From the NCBI GenBank assembly GCA_023150345.1, contig JAKLLB010000026.1:1-43387 (forward strand): 43,387 nucleotides of DNA, in the 5' to 3' direction. Below, in pieces: positions 1 through 9,229 of this stretch (position 1 is its first letter; each line of letters opens with the position of its first letter). The stretch comes from Aquabacterium sp. (GTDB taxonomy: Bacteria; Pseudomonadota; Gammaproteobacteria; Burkholderiales; Burkholderiaceae_C). Under the pieces are notes generated by a model, which was not told where the DNA came from, searched no databases, and saw only the letters and a list, made by a program, of their open reading frames with translations. A program made the position numbers and the translations under genes.

Positions 1-218
1 GGCTGGACCCGCGTATGTACCCGATCGCCGACGACCAGCAGTTCGCCAACGAACTGCAGGCCGAGGAGAAGGTACTGATCGTGCAGGGCACCGGGTTCAA
101 TTGGCCCCAGCCGGATCACTTCCGCCTGGTGTTCCTGCCCAACAGCGACGATCTCGCCGAAGCCGTCGGACGCATCGACCGCTTCCTGTCCCACTACCGC
201 AAACGCCACCTCGCCTGA
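1..218 (+). CDS. alaC: C-terminal end of an alanine/aspartate-type aminotransferase (AlaC-like), cut by the window edge
   Basis: Only the last 71 codons are present, read from base 3 to the TGA at 216-218. The tail contains EKVLIVQGTGFNWPQPDHFR and LVFLPNSDDLAEAVGRIDRF, which match the C-terminal domain of PLP-dependent class I/II aminotransferases of the AlaA/AlaC group: a substrate-contacting Arg follows the PDHF segment. These enzymes exchange the amino group between alanine and 2-oxoglutarate in the cytoplasm. A gene of this kind lies just before hom in many Burkholderiales, and hom starts 12 bases downstream here, so the two are probably co-transcribed. The catalytic lysine lies outside the window. 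Family assignment is good; the exact substrate is inferred. Confidence 0.8.
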   Translation, partial: LDPRMYPIADDQQFANELQAEEKVLIVQGTGFNWPQPDHFRLVFLPNSDDLAEAVGRIDRFLSHYRKRHLA

Positions 219-230
219 AAGCACTGCGTC

Positions 231-1595
231 ATGAGCACATCCCGCGCACACCCGAGCCCGGCCGCCGAGCGGCGCGAGGCAGATGTCAAACCGATACAGG
301 TGGGCCTGCTGGGTATCGGCACAGTCGGTTCGGGCACGTTCAAGGTGCTCTCACGCAACCAGACCGAGATCCGCCGGCGTGCAGGGCGCGGCATCGAGAT
401 CGCGATGGTGGCCGACCTGGACGTGGCGCGCGCCAGGTCCATCGTGGGCGAGGGCGTCGAGGTGGTGTCCGACGCCCGCGCGGTGATCGCCAATCCGGCG
501 ATCGACATCGTCGTCGAGCTCATTGGCGGCTATGGCATCGCCCGTCTTCTGGTGATGGAGGCCATCGCAGCGGGCAAGCACGTGGTCACTGCCAACAAGG
601 CGCTCCTGGCGGTGCACGGCACCGAGATATTCGCCGCGGCCAGGGCCAAGGGCGTGATCGTCGCGTTCGAAGCGGCCGTGGCCGGTGGCATCCCGATCAT
701 CAAGGCGTTGCGAGAGGGCCTCACGGCCAATCGCATCGAGTGGATCGCCGGCATCATCAACGGAACCACCAACTTCATCCTCAGCGAGATGCGCGACAAG
801 GGGCTCGACTTCGCCGTCGTGCTCAAGGAAGCCCAGCGCCTGGGTTATGCCGAGGCCGATCCGACCTTCGACATCGAGGGAATCGACGCAGGCCACAAGG
901 TGACGATCATGAGCGCGATCGCCTTCGGCATCCCCGTGCAGTTCGACAAGGCCCACGTCGAGGGCATCACCAAGCTGCAGGCGGCCGACATCCGCTACGC
1001 CGAGCAGCTGGGCTACCGCATCAAGCTGCTGGGCATCACGCGGCGACGCGACGAGGGCATCGAGTTGCGCGTGCACCCGACCCTGGTGCCGGCCAAGCGA
1101 CTGATCGCCAATGTCGAAGGCGCGATGAACGCGGTGGTGGTGCAGGGCGACGCGGTGGGGACCACGCTCTACTACGGCAAAGGCGCGGGCGCCGAACCTA
1201 CGGCCTCGGCAGTGGTGGCCGACCTGGTGGACATCACCCGCCTGCACACGGCGGATCCGGACCACCGGGTGCCGCACCTGGCGTTCCAACCCGACGAGTT
1301 GCACGACACGCCCATCCTGCCGATCGAGCAGGTCGTCACGTCGTTCTACCTGCGGCTGCAGGTAGCCGACCAGGCGGGCGTCCTGTCCAGGATCACCACC
1401 ATCCTGGCCGAGCGCGACATCTCCATCGACGCGGTGCTGCAGCGCGAGAGCGCCGAGGGCGAGAAGCAGACCGATCTCATCATCCTGACCCACGATACCG
1501 TCGAAGGGCACATGTGTGCAGCCCTGGCGGCGATGCAGGCGTTGCCCACCGTGCTGGCGCCCATCGTGAGCATCCGCAAGGAAGAACTGAACTGA
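231..1595 (+). CDS. hom: Homoserine dehydrogenase
   Basis: This NAD(P)H-dependent enzyme reduces aspartate semialdehyde to homoserine, the branch point to threonine and methionine. The 454-residue product has the Rossmann motif GLLGIGTVGSGT near residue 25, then ANKALLAVHG, IINGTTNFILSEM and the catalytic-region segment LGYAEADPTFDIEGIDAGHK, and ends with an ACT domain (about 360-445, VADQAGVLSRITTILAERDI) that in this family senses threonine. Relatives usually begin close to MKPIQVGLLG. Here that segment reads DVKPIQVGLLG with GTC, not a start codon, so the nearest in-frame start is ATG 231 and the protein carries about 19 extra polar residues. The ribosome site before 231 is weak (GAAAG). 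thrC begins on the last base of the stop codon. Confidence 0.95.
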   Translation: MSTSRAHPSPAAERREADVKPIQVGLLGIGTVGSGTFKVLSRNQTEIRRRAGRGIEIAMVADLDVARARSIVGEGVEVVSDARAVIANPAIDIVVELIGGYGIARLLVMEAIAAGKHVVTANKALLAVHGTEIFAAARAKGVIVAFEAAVAGGIPIIKALREGLTANRIEWIAGIINGTTNFILSEMRDKGLDFAVVLKEAQRLGYAEADPTFDIEGIDAGHKVTIMSAIAFGIPVQFDKAHVEGITKLQAADIRYAEQLGYRIKLLGITRRRDEGIELRVHPTLVPAKRLIANVEGAMNAVVVQGDAVGTTLYYGKGAGAEPTASAVVADLVDITRLHTADPDHRVPHLAFQPDELHDTPILPIEQVVTSFYLRLQVADQAGVLSRITTILAERDISIDAVLQRESAEGEKQTDLIILTHDTVEGHMCAALAAMQALPTVLAPIVSIRKEELN

Positions 1596-3007
1596 TGCGC
1601 TACATCAGCACCCGTGGCGACCAGACCGAGCGTCGCTTCTGCGAGATCCTGCTGGAGGGCCTGGCGCCCGATGGCGGGCTCTATATGCCCAAGGCCTATC
1701 CGCGCGTGAGCGGCATCACGATGGCGCGCTGGGCCACACTGTCGTACCCCGAGCTCGCCTACGAAATCCTGCGGCTGTACATCGACGATATTCCCGCCGA
1801 CGACCTGCGCGACATCATCGGGCGCACATACACCCGCGAGGCATTCGGCACCGACGAGATCACGCCGGTGCGGCAGATCGAGGAAGGCTTGTACGTGCAG
1901 GCTTTGTCCAACGGCCCCACGCTCGCCTTCAAGGACATGGCGATGCAGTTGCTGGGCAACCTGTTCGAGTACGAGCTGGCACGGCGCAACGATCAGCTCG
2001 ACATCCTGGGCGCCACGTCCGGTGACACCGGCAGTGCGGCGGAGTACGCCATGCGGGGCAAGCCGCATGTCCGGGTGTTCATGCTCTCGCCGCACGGCCG
2101 CATGAGCCCGTTCCAGCAGGCGCAGATGTTCAGCCTGCCCGACGCGAACATCCACAACATCGCGATCGAGGGCGTGTTCGACGAGTGCCAGGACATCGTC
2201 AAGGCCGTCAGCGCCGACCTCGAGTTCAAGCGCCGCCATCGCATCGGCACGGTCAACTCGATCAACTGGGCGCGACTGCTGGCGCAGGTCGTCTACTACT
2301 TTGCGGGCTACTTTCAGGTTACCCATGGTCGCGGCGGCAAGGTCAGCTTTGCGGTGCCATCGGGCAACTTCGGCAACGTCTGTGCGGGGCACGTGGCCCG
2401 GATGATGGGGCTTCCCATTGCTCAGCTGGTGGTGGCGACCAATGAGAACGACGTGCTCGACGAGTTCTTCCGTACAGGCACCTATCGCGCCCGGACGGCG
2501 GCCGAAACGCATGAGACGTCGAGCCCGTCGATGGACATCAGCAAGGCGTCCAACTTCGAGCGCTACGTGTTCGACCTGGTCAACCGCGATGCGGCGCATG
2601 TGGCCGAGCTGTTCGGCTCGGCGGTCGAAGGTGATGGCGGCTTCTCCTTGTCACCCGAGGAATTCGGTCGCATCGCGCTGACCGGCTTCACCTCCGGCCG
2701 CAGTACGCACGCCGACCGACTGGCAATGATCCGCTACGCGTGGGAGCAGGACCACGACATGATCGACCCGCACACGGCCGACGGGCTGAAGGTCGCACGC
2801 GAGCACCTGCAGCCGGGTGTGCCCATGGTCGTGCTGGAGACGGCATTGCCCGCCAAGTTCGCCTCCACCATCGAAGAGGCCCTCGGCCGGCAACCGCCGC
2901 GGCCGCAGTCGCTGGAAGGCATCGAGGCGTTGCCCAAACGCTTCGTGGTGATGCCGGTGGACGTGCAGCGCGTCAAGGACTACATCCGCGAGAATTCCCC
3001 GGCATGA
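1595..3007 (+). CDS. thrC: Threonine synthase
   Basis: A PLP enzyme that converts O-phosphohomoserine to threonine, the last step of the pathway. The 470-residue protein opens with MRYISTRGDQ, typical of the longer proteobacterial/fungal-type enzyme. The PLP lysine is K113 in NGPTLAFKDMAMQLLG. GATSGDTGSAAEYAM and the phosphate-binding SGNFGN segment are also present. Length matches the family. Start ATG 1595 shares one base with the hom stop codon (TGATG), which indicates translational coupling. At the other end thrC overlaps mobB by four bases. A much longer frame reads through from base 101, but its upstream part is only a shadow of hom. Confidence 0.96.
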   Translation: MRYISTRGDQTERRFCEILLEGLAPDGGLYMPKAYPRVSGITMARWATLSYPELAYEILRLYIDDIPADDLRDIIGRTYTREAFGTDEITPVRQIEEGLYVQALSNGPTLAFKDMAMQLLGNLFEYELARRNDQLDILGATSGDTGSAAEYAMRGKPHVRVFMLSPHGRMSPFQQAQMFSLPDANIHNIAIEGVFDECQDIVKAVSADLEFKRRHRIGTVNSINWARLLAQVVYYFAGYFQVTHGRGGKVSFAVPSGNFGNVCAGHVARMMGLPIAQLVVATNENDVLDEFFRTGTYRARTAAETHETSSPSMDISKASNFERYVFDLVNRDAAHVAELFGSAVEGDGGFSLSPEEFGRIALTGFTSGRSTHADRLAMIRYAWEQDHDMIDPHTADGLKVAREHLQPGVPMVVLETALPAKFASTIEEALGRQPPRPQSLEGIEALPKRFVVMPVDVQRVKDYIRENSPA

Positions 3008-3534
3008 ACGTCATCGGATTTTGCGGCCCCTCCGGCGTGGGCAAGACCACTTTGATCGAGCAACTGGTTGCCGAGCTGAAGAAGCGTGGCCAGCGTGTAT
3101 CCGTGCTCAAGCATGCGCACAAGACCTTCGAGATCGATTACCCGGGCAAGGACACCTGGCGCCACCGGCAGGCCGGTGCGCTGGAGGTGCTGATCGCTTC
3201 CGGGCATCGGTTGGCGAAGATGCGGGAGTACGAAGTGCCCGGACGCCCGACCGTGCACCAGCTCATCGCCGAGATGGTGGAGGTCGACTGGCTGCTGGTC
3301 GAGGGCTTCAAGGACGCCGACATCCCGAAGATCGAGGTCTGGCGCAGCGACATGGGGACCGTGCCGTTCTATCCGGACGACCCGTTCATCGTCGGCATTG
3401 CCTGCGATGACGGCACGGCGCTGCCGCAATCGACGCTGCGGCCCGTGTTCGGCCTGCCCGACCCGGTCGGGGTGGCCGATTTCCTGATCGGCTCCGGCGA
3501 TCGGTTCACCTACAACCCGGAGCACCATGGCTGA
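3004..3534 (+). CDS. mobB: Molybdopterin-guanine dinucleotide biosynthesis adaptor protein MobB
   Basis: A small P-loop GTPase that assists MobA in attaching GMP to molybdopterin. The 176-residue protein starts with MNVIGFCGPSGVGKTTLIEQ, a clean Walker A motif, and continues with VLKHAHKTFEIDYPGKDTWR, the signature MobB segment, and WLLVEGFKD, the Walker B-like region. Start ATG 3004 overlaps the thrC stop by four bases (ATGA), and the gene overlaps moeA by eight bases at its end. The position between threonine and molybdenum-cofactor genes means Moco synthesis is tied to the hom-thrC transcript. No mobA is seen in the window. Confidence 0.93.
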   Translation: MNVIGFCGPSGVGKTTLIEQLVAELKKRGQRVSVLKHAHKTFEIDYPGKDTWRHRQAGALEVLIASGHRLAKMREYEVPGRPTVHQLIAEMVEVDWLLVEGFKDADIPKIEVWRSDMGTVPFYPDDPFIVGIACDDGTALPQSTLRPVFGLPDPVGVADFLIGSGDRFTYNPEHHG

Positions 3535-4777
3535 GGTGCGGCCATCGCTGGAGCCTCTGGAGGAGGTGCTGGCGCGCATGCTCGAGGTTGCCCGTGCTCG
3601 GGCGATCCGGGAAACCGAGCTCGTGCCCACGTTGCAGGCGTGGTGGCGCATCCTGGCGCGACCCGTGCACTCCACGCTCGATGTACCACCGGCGGACAAC
3701 ACCTCGATGGACGGTTATGCGCTGCGGGTGGCCGACGTGCCGCAGGCCGGCGTCTGCTTGCCGGTGAGCCAGCGCATCCCGGCTGGCGTCGTGGGCCAGC
3801 CAGTGCAGCCGGGCACGGCCGCTCGAATCTTCACCGGCGCGCAGGTGCCGCCGGGCGCCGATGCCGTGGTGATGCAGGAGCAGTGCGACGCCATCGCAGG
3901 CGACGGGTTCGGACAGGTACGGGTCAACGCCGTTCCGGCGCCTGGCCAGTGGATCCGGCGCCGGGGCGAGGACGTCATGGCCGACTCGCAGGTTCTCGCG
4001 GCCGGAGATCGACTCACGCCCCAGGCACTGGGGCTGGCGGCTTCGGTGGGCGCTGCTGAGCTCGAGGTGTGCCGGCGGCCGCGGGTGGCGCTCTTTTCAA
4101 CCGGGGACGAGTTGGTCATGCCCGGTCAGCCGTTGAAGCCCGGGGCCATCTACAACTCCAATCGCTATACGCTGCATGCGCTGCTGCAGGCGGCCGGTTG
4201 CACCGTCAGTGATCTCGGCATCGTGCCCGACAGTCGCGAGGCCACGCGGCAGGCGCTGCGCGAGGCCGCGTTGGGCCATGACCTTGTGCTCACCTCCGGG
4301 GGGGTCTCGGTCGGCGAGGAAGATCACCTCAAGCCAGCGGTCCAGGCCGAGGGCTGGCTGGAGGCCTGGCAAGTGGCGATGAAGCCGGGCAAGCCGTTGG
4401 CGTTCGGCGCCATTGGCCGCGGCGACGGTGGCGAATCGTTGTTCATGGGCCTGCCTGGCAACCCCGTGTCGAGCTTCGTGACCTTTGTGCTCACCGTGGC
4501 CCCGGTGCTGCGGGCGCTGCAGGGCAGTCCGGTGGTGTTGCCACGGCCAATCGAGGCACGAGCGGCATTTGCGTGGCCCCGACCCGACCGAAGGCGCGAG
4601 TTCCTGCGCGTGCGCTTCGATGCCAACGGCGGTGTGGAGATCTTTGCAAACCAGAGTTCGGGTGTGCTGACGTCTGCGGTGTGGGCAGAGGCGCTGCTGG
4701 ACAACCCGGCGGGGCAGGCGATCGCACCGGGTGACATGGTCAAGCTGCTGCCGTTGTCGGCACTGATGAGCGCCTGA
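3527..4777 (+). CDS. moeA: Molybdopterin molybdenumtransferase MoeA
   Basis: MoeA inserts molybdate into adenylated molybdopterin, releasing AMP and giving active molybdenum cofactor. The 416-residue protein shows the domain order of the family: an N-terminal linker helix region with NTSMDGYALR (about 60-70), then a beta-rich domain with IFTGAQVPPGADAVVMQEQ (about 105), then the MogA-like domain with LFSTGDELV, GGVSVGEEDHLK and GLPGNPVSSFVTF (about 190-330), and a C-terminal beta domain. Start ATG 3527 is preceded by CCGGAG and lies inside the end of mobB. moaD follows nine bases after the stop. Confidence 0.95.
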   Translation: MAEVRPSLEPLEEVLARMLEVARARAIRETELVPTLQAWWRILARPVHSTLDVPPADNTSMDGYALRVADVPQAGVCLPVSQRIPAGVVGQPVQPGTAARIFTGAQVPPGADAVVMQEQCDAIAGDGFGQVRVNAVPAPGQWIRRRGEDVMADSQVLAAGDRLTPQALGLAASVGAAELEVCRRPRVALFSTGDELVMPGQPLKPGAIYNSNRYTLHALLQAAGCTVSDLGIVPDSREATRQALREAALGHDLVLTSGGVSVGEEDHLKPAVQAEGWLEAWQVAMKPGKPLAFGAIGRGDGGESLFMGLPGNPVSSFVTFVLTVAPVLRALQGSPVVLPRPIEARAAFAWPRPDRRREFLRVRFDANGGVEIFANQSSGVLTSAVWAEALLDNPAGQAIAPGDMVKLLPLSALMSA

Positions 4778-4786
4778 GGACGGGCC

Positions 4787-5038
4787 ATGGCCATCACCAT
4801 TCGCTACTTCGCTTCCTTGCGCGAGACGCTGGGCCCGCACGAGACGCTCGACTGGGGTGACGAGGGTACGCTCGGCGAGCTGCGCGACGCGCTGATTGCT
4901 CGAGGCGCATCCCATGCCCAGGCCCTGGCTCGCGGGCGGGCACTGCGCTGTGCCCTGAACCAGACCATGGCTGACGAAAGCGCGCGCGTGCCCGACGGCG
5001 CCGAAGTTGCCTTCTTTCCCCCGGTAACCGGCGGTTGA
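4787..5038 (+). CDS. moaD: Molybdopterin synthase sulfur-carrier subunit MoaD
   Basis: An 83-residue ubiquitin-fold protein ending in PPVTGG. The terminal Gly-Gly is the hallmark of the subunit: it is adenylated and converted to a thiocarboxylate that donates sulfur to precursor Z (cyclic pyranopterin monophosphate). MAITIRYFASLRETLG is the usual N-terminus. ATG 4787 is preceded by GAGGA at a normal distance. The partner moaE begins 76 bases later. The moaA and moaC genes that make precursor Z are not in the window. Confidence 0.94.
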   Translation: MAITIRYFASLRETLGPHETLDWGDEGTLGELRDALIARGASHAQALARGRALRCALNQTMADESARVPDGAEVAFFPPVTGG

Positions 5039-5100
5039 TCGAGACGCGGCGCCACAGTCCCCACATGCCTTGCCGGCGCGTGGCCATACGCCGCCGGTGC

Positions 5101-5106
5101 CAGAAT
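5101..5106 (+). promoter_or_regulatory. Candidate -10 element for moaE
   Basis: CAGAAT lies eight bases before the moaE start codon. A transcript from it would begin almost at the ATG, that is, be leaderless or nearly so. The spacing resembles that of TAGAAT before nadB. I see no convincing -35 hexamer at 16-18 bases. The gap also holds a GC-rich imperfect hairpin (GCCGGCG and CGCCGCCGG, about 5073-5098). Confidence 0.35.
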
Positions 5107-5114
5107 GCGAGCCA

Positions 5115-5597
5115 ATGTTTGATCCTCGGGTGACCATACAGACCGACGATTTCGACCTTGGCGCAGAGGTGTCGAGGCTGCGCGGCGGTGACGGCGGTGT
5201 GGGCGCGGTTGCGGCCTTTGTCGGCACGGTGCGTGACTGGCAGGGTACGCCCGGTGGCGCCAGCGCCATGGAGCTGGAGCACTACCCCGGCATGACCGAG
5301 CGCGCGATTGCACAGATGATCGACGAGGCCTGCTCGCGGTTCGAATTGCGCGCCGTGCGGGTGATCCACCGCGTGGGCGTGCTCGAACCCGGTGCGCAGA
5401 TCGTGCTCGTGGTGGTGACCTCCGCCCATCGGCGGGCGGCGTTCCAGGGCTGCGAGTTCCTGATGGACTACCTGAAGACCCAGGCACCGTTCTGGAAGAA
5501 GGAGACCACACCCGAAGGCGCCCATTGGGTCGACGCCCGCGCCAGCGACGATGCCGCACTGGCCCGCTGGGGACTGTCGTCGGATAACGCCGGATGA
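5115..5597 (+). CDS. moaE: Molybdopterin synthase catalytic subunit MoaE
   Basis: MoaE pairs with two MoaD subunits and transfers their sulfur to precursor Z to form the dithiolene of molybdopterin. Recognisable segments are AFVGTVRD near residue 36, LEHYPGMTE, RVIHRVGVLEPG, VVVTSAHRRAAFQGCEFLMD, and PFWKKE, which holds the active-site lysine pair region. The frame is open from ATG 5070, but the conserved sequence begins at MFDPRVTIQTDDFD, so ATG 5115 is the likely start, giving 160 residues. No clear ribosome site precedes it. Confidence 0.93.
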   Translation: MFDPRVTIQTDDFDLGAEVSRLRGGDGGVGAVAAFVGTVRDWQGTPGGASAMELEHYPGMTERAIAQMIDEACSRFELRAVRVIHRVGVLEPGAQIVLVVVTSAHRRAAFQGCEFLMDYLKTQAPFWKKETTPEGAHWVDARASDDAALARWGLSSDNAG

Positions 5598-5625
5598 CGG
5601 CGCTCAGCGTTACGGGGACCGCGGG

Positions 5626-6009
5626 GTGAACGTGGTGCAGGCGCTGGCTGTGGCCGGCGGAGCCGGTCTTGGCGCGCTGGCGCGGTGGTGGATGGGCATG
5701 GCCCTGAACCCGTGGTGGGGCGGTTTTCCACTGGGCACGCTGGTTGTCAATTGCGTAGGCGGGCTGCTGATAGGTGCTGCCATGGTTGCGCTGGAGCGCT
5801 TCCCCGACCCGCACTGGCGCTTGTTCCTCGTGACCGGCGTCCTGGGCGGCTTCACCACCTTCTCTTCGTTCTCGGCCGAGTCGCTGGGGTTGTTGCAGCG
5901 CGGCGAGTGGGCCATGGCCTTCGCGCACAGCCTGGCCCACGTGTTCGGCGCGCTGGCCTGCGTGGCCGGCGGCTTCTGGCTGGCCAGGCTGGCTCTGCGG
6001 TGGATCTGA
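5626..6009 (+). CDS. crcB: Fluoride ion channel CrcB/Fluc
   Basis: A small membrane protein that forms a dual-topology dimer and exports fluoride. The conserved series is present: GGAGLGALARWW, FPLGTLVVNCVGG and GVLGGFTTFSSFS, with the Asn and the Phe/Ser track that line the fluoride pores, and four hydrophobic segments. The frame opens at 5551, but family length (about 125) and the first helix fit GTG 5626 (127 residues), preceded by GGGGACC. There is no room for a fluoride riboswitch: the upstream sequence is moaE coding DNA and I see no match to the crcB motif. The 3' end overlaps the next gene by ten bases. Confidence 0.9.
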   Translation: MNVVQALAVAGGAGLGALARWWMGMALNPWWGGFPLGTLVVNCVGGLLIGAAMVALERFPDPHWRLFLVTGVLGGFTTFSSFSAESLGLLQRGEWAMAFAHSLAHVFGALACVAGGFWLARLALRWI

Positions 6010-6491
6010 CCGTCGCCGATGCCTCCGCGCTGCGGCGCGCACTGGGGCGGTTCGCGACCGGCGTCACCATCGTCACCTGCCGTGCGGCAGATGGCGCGCC
6101 GGTGGGCCTGACGGCGAACTCGTTCTCCGCGCTGTCGTTGAAGCCGCCGCTGGTGCTGTGGTCGCTGCGCGCGGCCAGCCCGAGCGTCGCGCCGTTCCAG
6201 CAGGCGGCGGGATTCGCGGTGAACGTGCTGGCGCAGTCGCAGCTGGCACTGTCCCGCCGATTCGCTTCTGTCGTGCCCGACCGGTTCGCCGCCGGGGATT
6301 GGAGCTCGGGACTGCACGAGCTGCCGGTGCTGGCGGGTTGCGCCGCGGTGTTCGAATGCCGGCGCGTGTCACACCAGGAGGCCGGCGACCATGTGCTGTT
6401 CATCGGCGAGGTTCTGCGCATGACCGAACATCCCGTGGCGCCATTGGTTTTTCAGGGAGGACACTACCGAGGGCTGGGCGACCCGCTGTAA
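6000..6491 (+). CDS. Flavin reductase-like protein (NAD(P)H:FMN oxidoreductase family)
   Basis: A 163-residue protein of the split-barrel flavin reductase family (DIM6/NTAB type). ALRRALGRFATGVTIVTC at the N-terminus, GLTANSFSALSLKPPLVLWS and FAVNVLAQSQ form the flavin-binding core. Such proteins reduce FMN or FAD with NAD(P)H, often supplying a two-component monooxygenase; no monooxygenase is in the window, so the partner is unknown. The likely start is GTG 6000, inside the end of crcB and in the right frame for VDLTVADASALRR. No ATG is available near the conserved start. It is the last gene before the clpB promoter. Confidence 0.82.
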   Translation: MDLTVADASALRRALGRFATGVTIVTCRAADGAPVGLTANSFSALSLKPPLVLWSLRAASPSVAPFQQAAGFAVNVLAQSQLALSRRFASVVPDRFAAGDWSSGLHELPVLAGCAAVFECRRVSHQEAGDHVLFIGEVLRMTEHPVAPLVFQGGHYRGLGDPL

Positions 6492-6523
6492 AGCCGCGGC
6501 GGTGCTGGCGGCCACCGTGCGGG

Positions 6524-6551
6524 CTTGATTTCGCAGCCGCATGCCCCACAT
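6524..6551 (+). promoter_or_regulatory. Candidate sigma-32 (heat-shock) promoter of clpB
   Basis: CTTGAT at 6524-6529 and CCCCACAT at 6544-6551 are separated by 14 bases. The known sigma-32 pattern is CTTGAA, 13-15 bases, CCCCAT-T. Transcription would start near 6558, just before the GGAGG ribosome site at 6564-6568 of clpB. clpB is a standard member of the RpoH regulon. The match is by eye. Confidence 0.7.
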
Positions 6552-6576
6552 CCAGCGGCAGACGGAGGATCATTCC

Positions 6577-9168
<2,592 letters not shown>

Positions 9169-9184
9169 GCCAGGCCGCTTGGAC

Positions 9185-9205
9185 GCGACCCAGCGGCCGG
9201 GTCGC
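9185..9205. repeat. Perfect 7-bp inverted repeat between clpB and nadB
   Basis: GCGACCC (9185-9191) and GGGTCGC (9199-9205) flank a 7-base loop. It could be a terminator stem for clpB without a T-tract, or an operator, since it ends ten bases before the nadB -10 element. The sequence alone does not decide. Confidence 0.5.
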
Positions 9206-9214
9206 CGGGGTCCG

Positions 9215-9220
9215 TAGAAT
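9215..9220 (+). promoter_or_regulatory. Candidate -10 element of nadB (leaderless arrangement)
   Basis: TAGAAT ends nine bases before ATG 9230, so the transcript would start on or within about three bases of the start codon. There is no purine-rich ribosome site before nadB, which fits a leaderless message. No good -35 is seen at the usual distance. Confidence 0.5.
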
Positions 9221-9229
9221 CGCGACCCC

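Noticed and set aside
101-1594. Long plus-strand open frame running into thrC
   Set aside because: It is antisense-like in composition (rich in Arg, Pro, Gly, His) and is a frame shadow of alaC and hom; only the part from 1595 is thrC.
5560-5626. Fluoride riboswitch before crcB
   Set aside because: The region is mostly moaE coding sequence and the crcB-motif core is absent.
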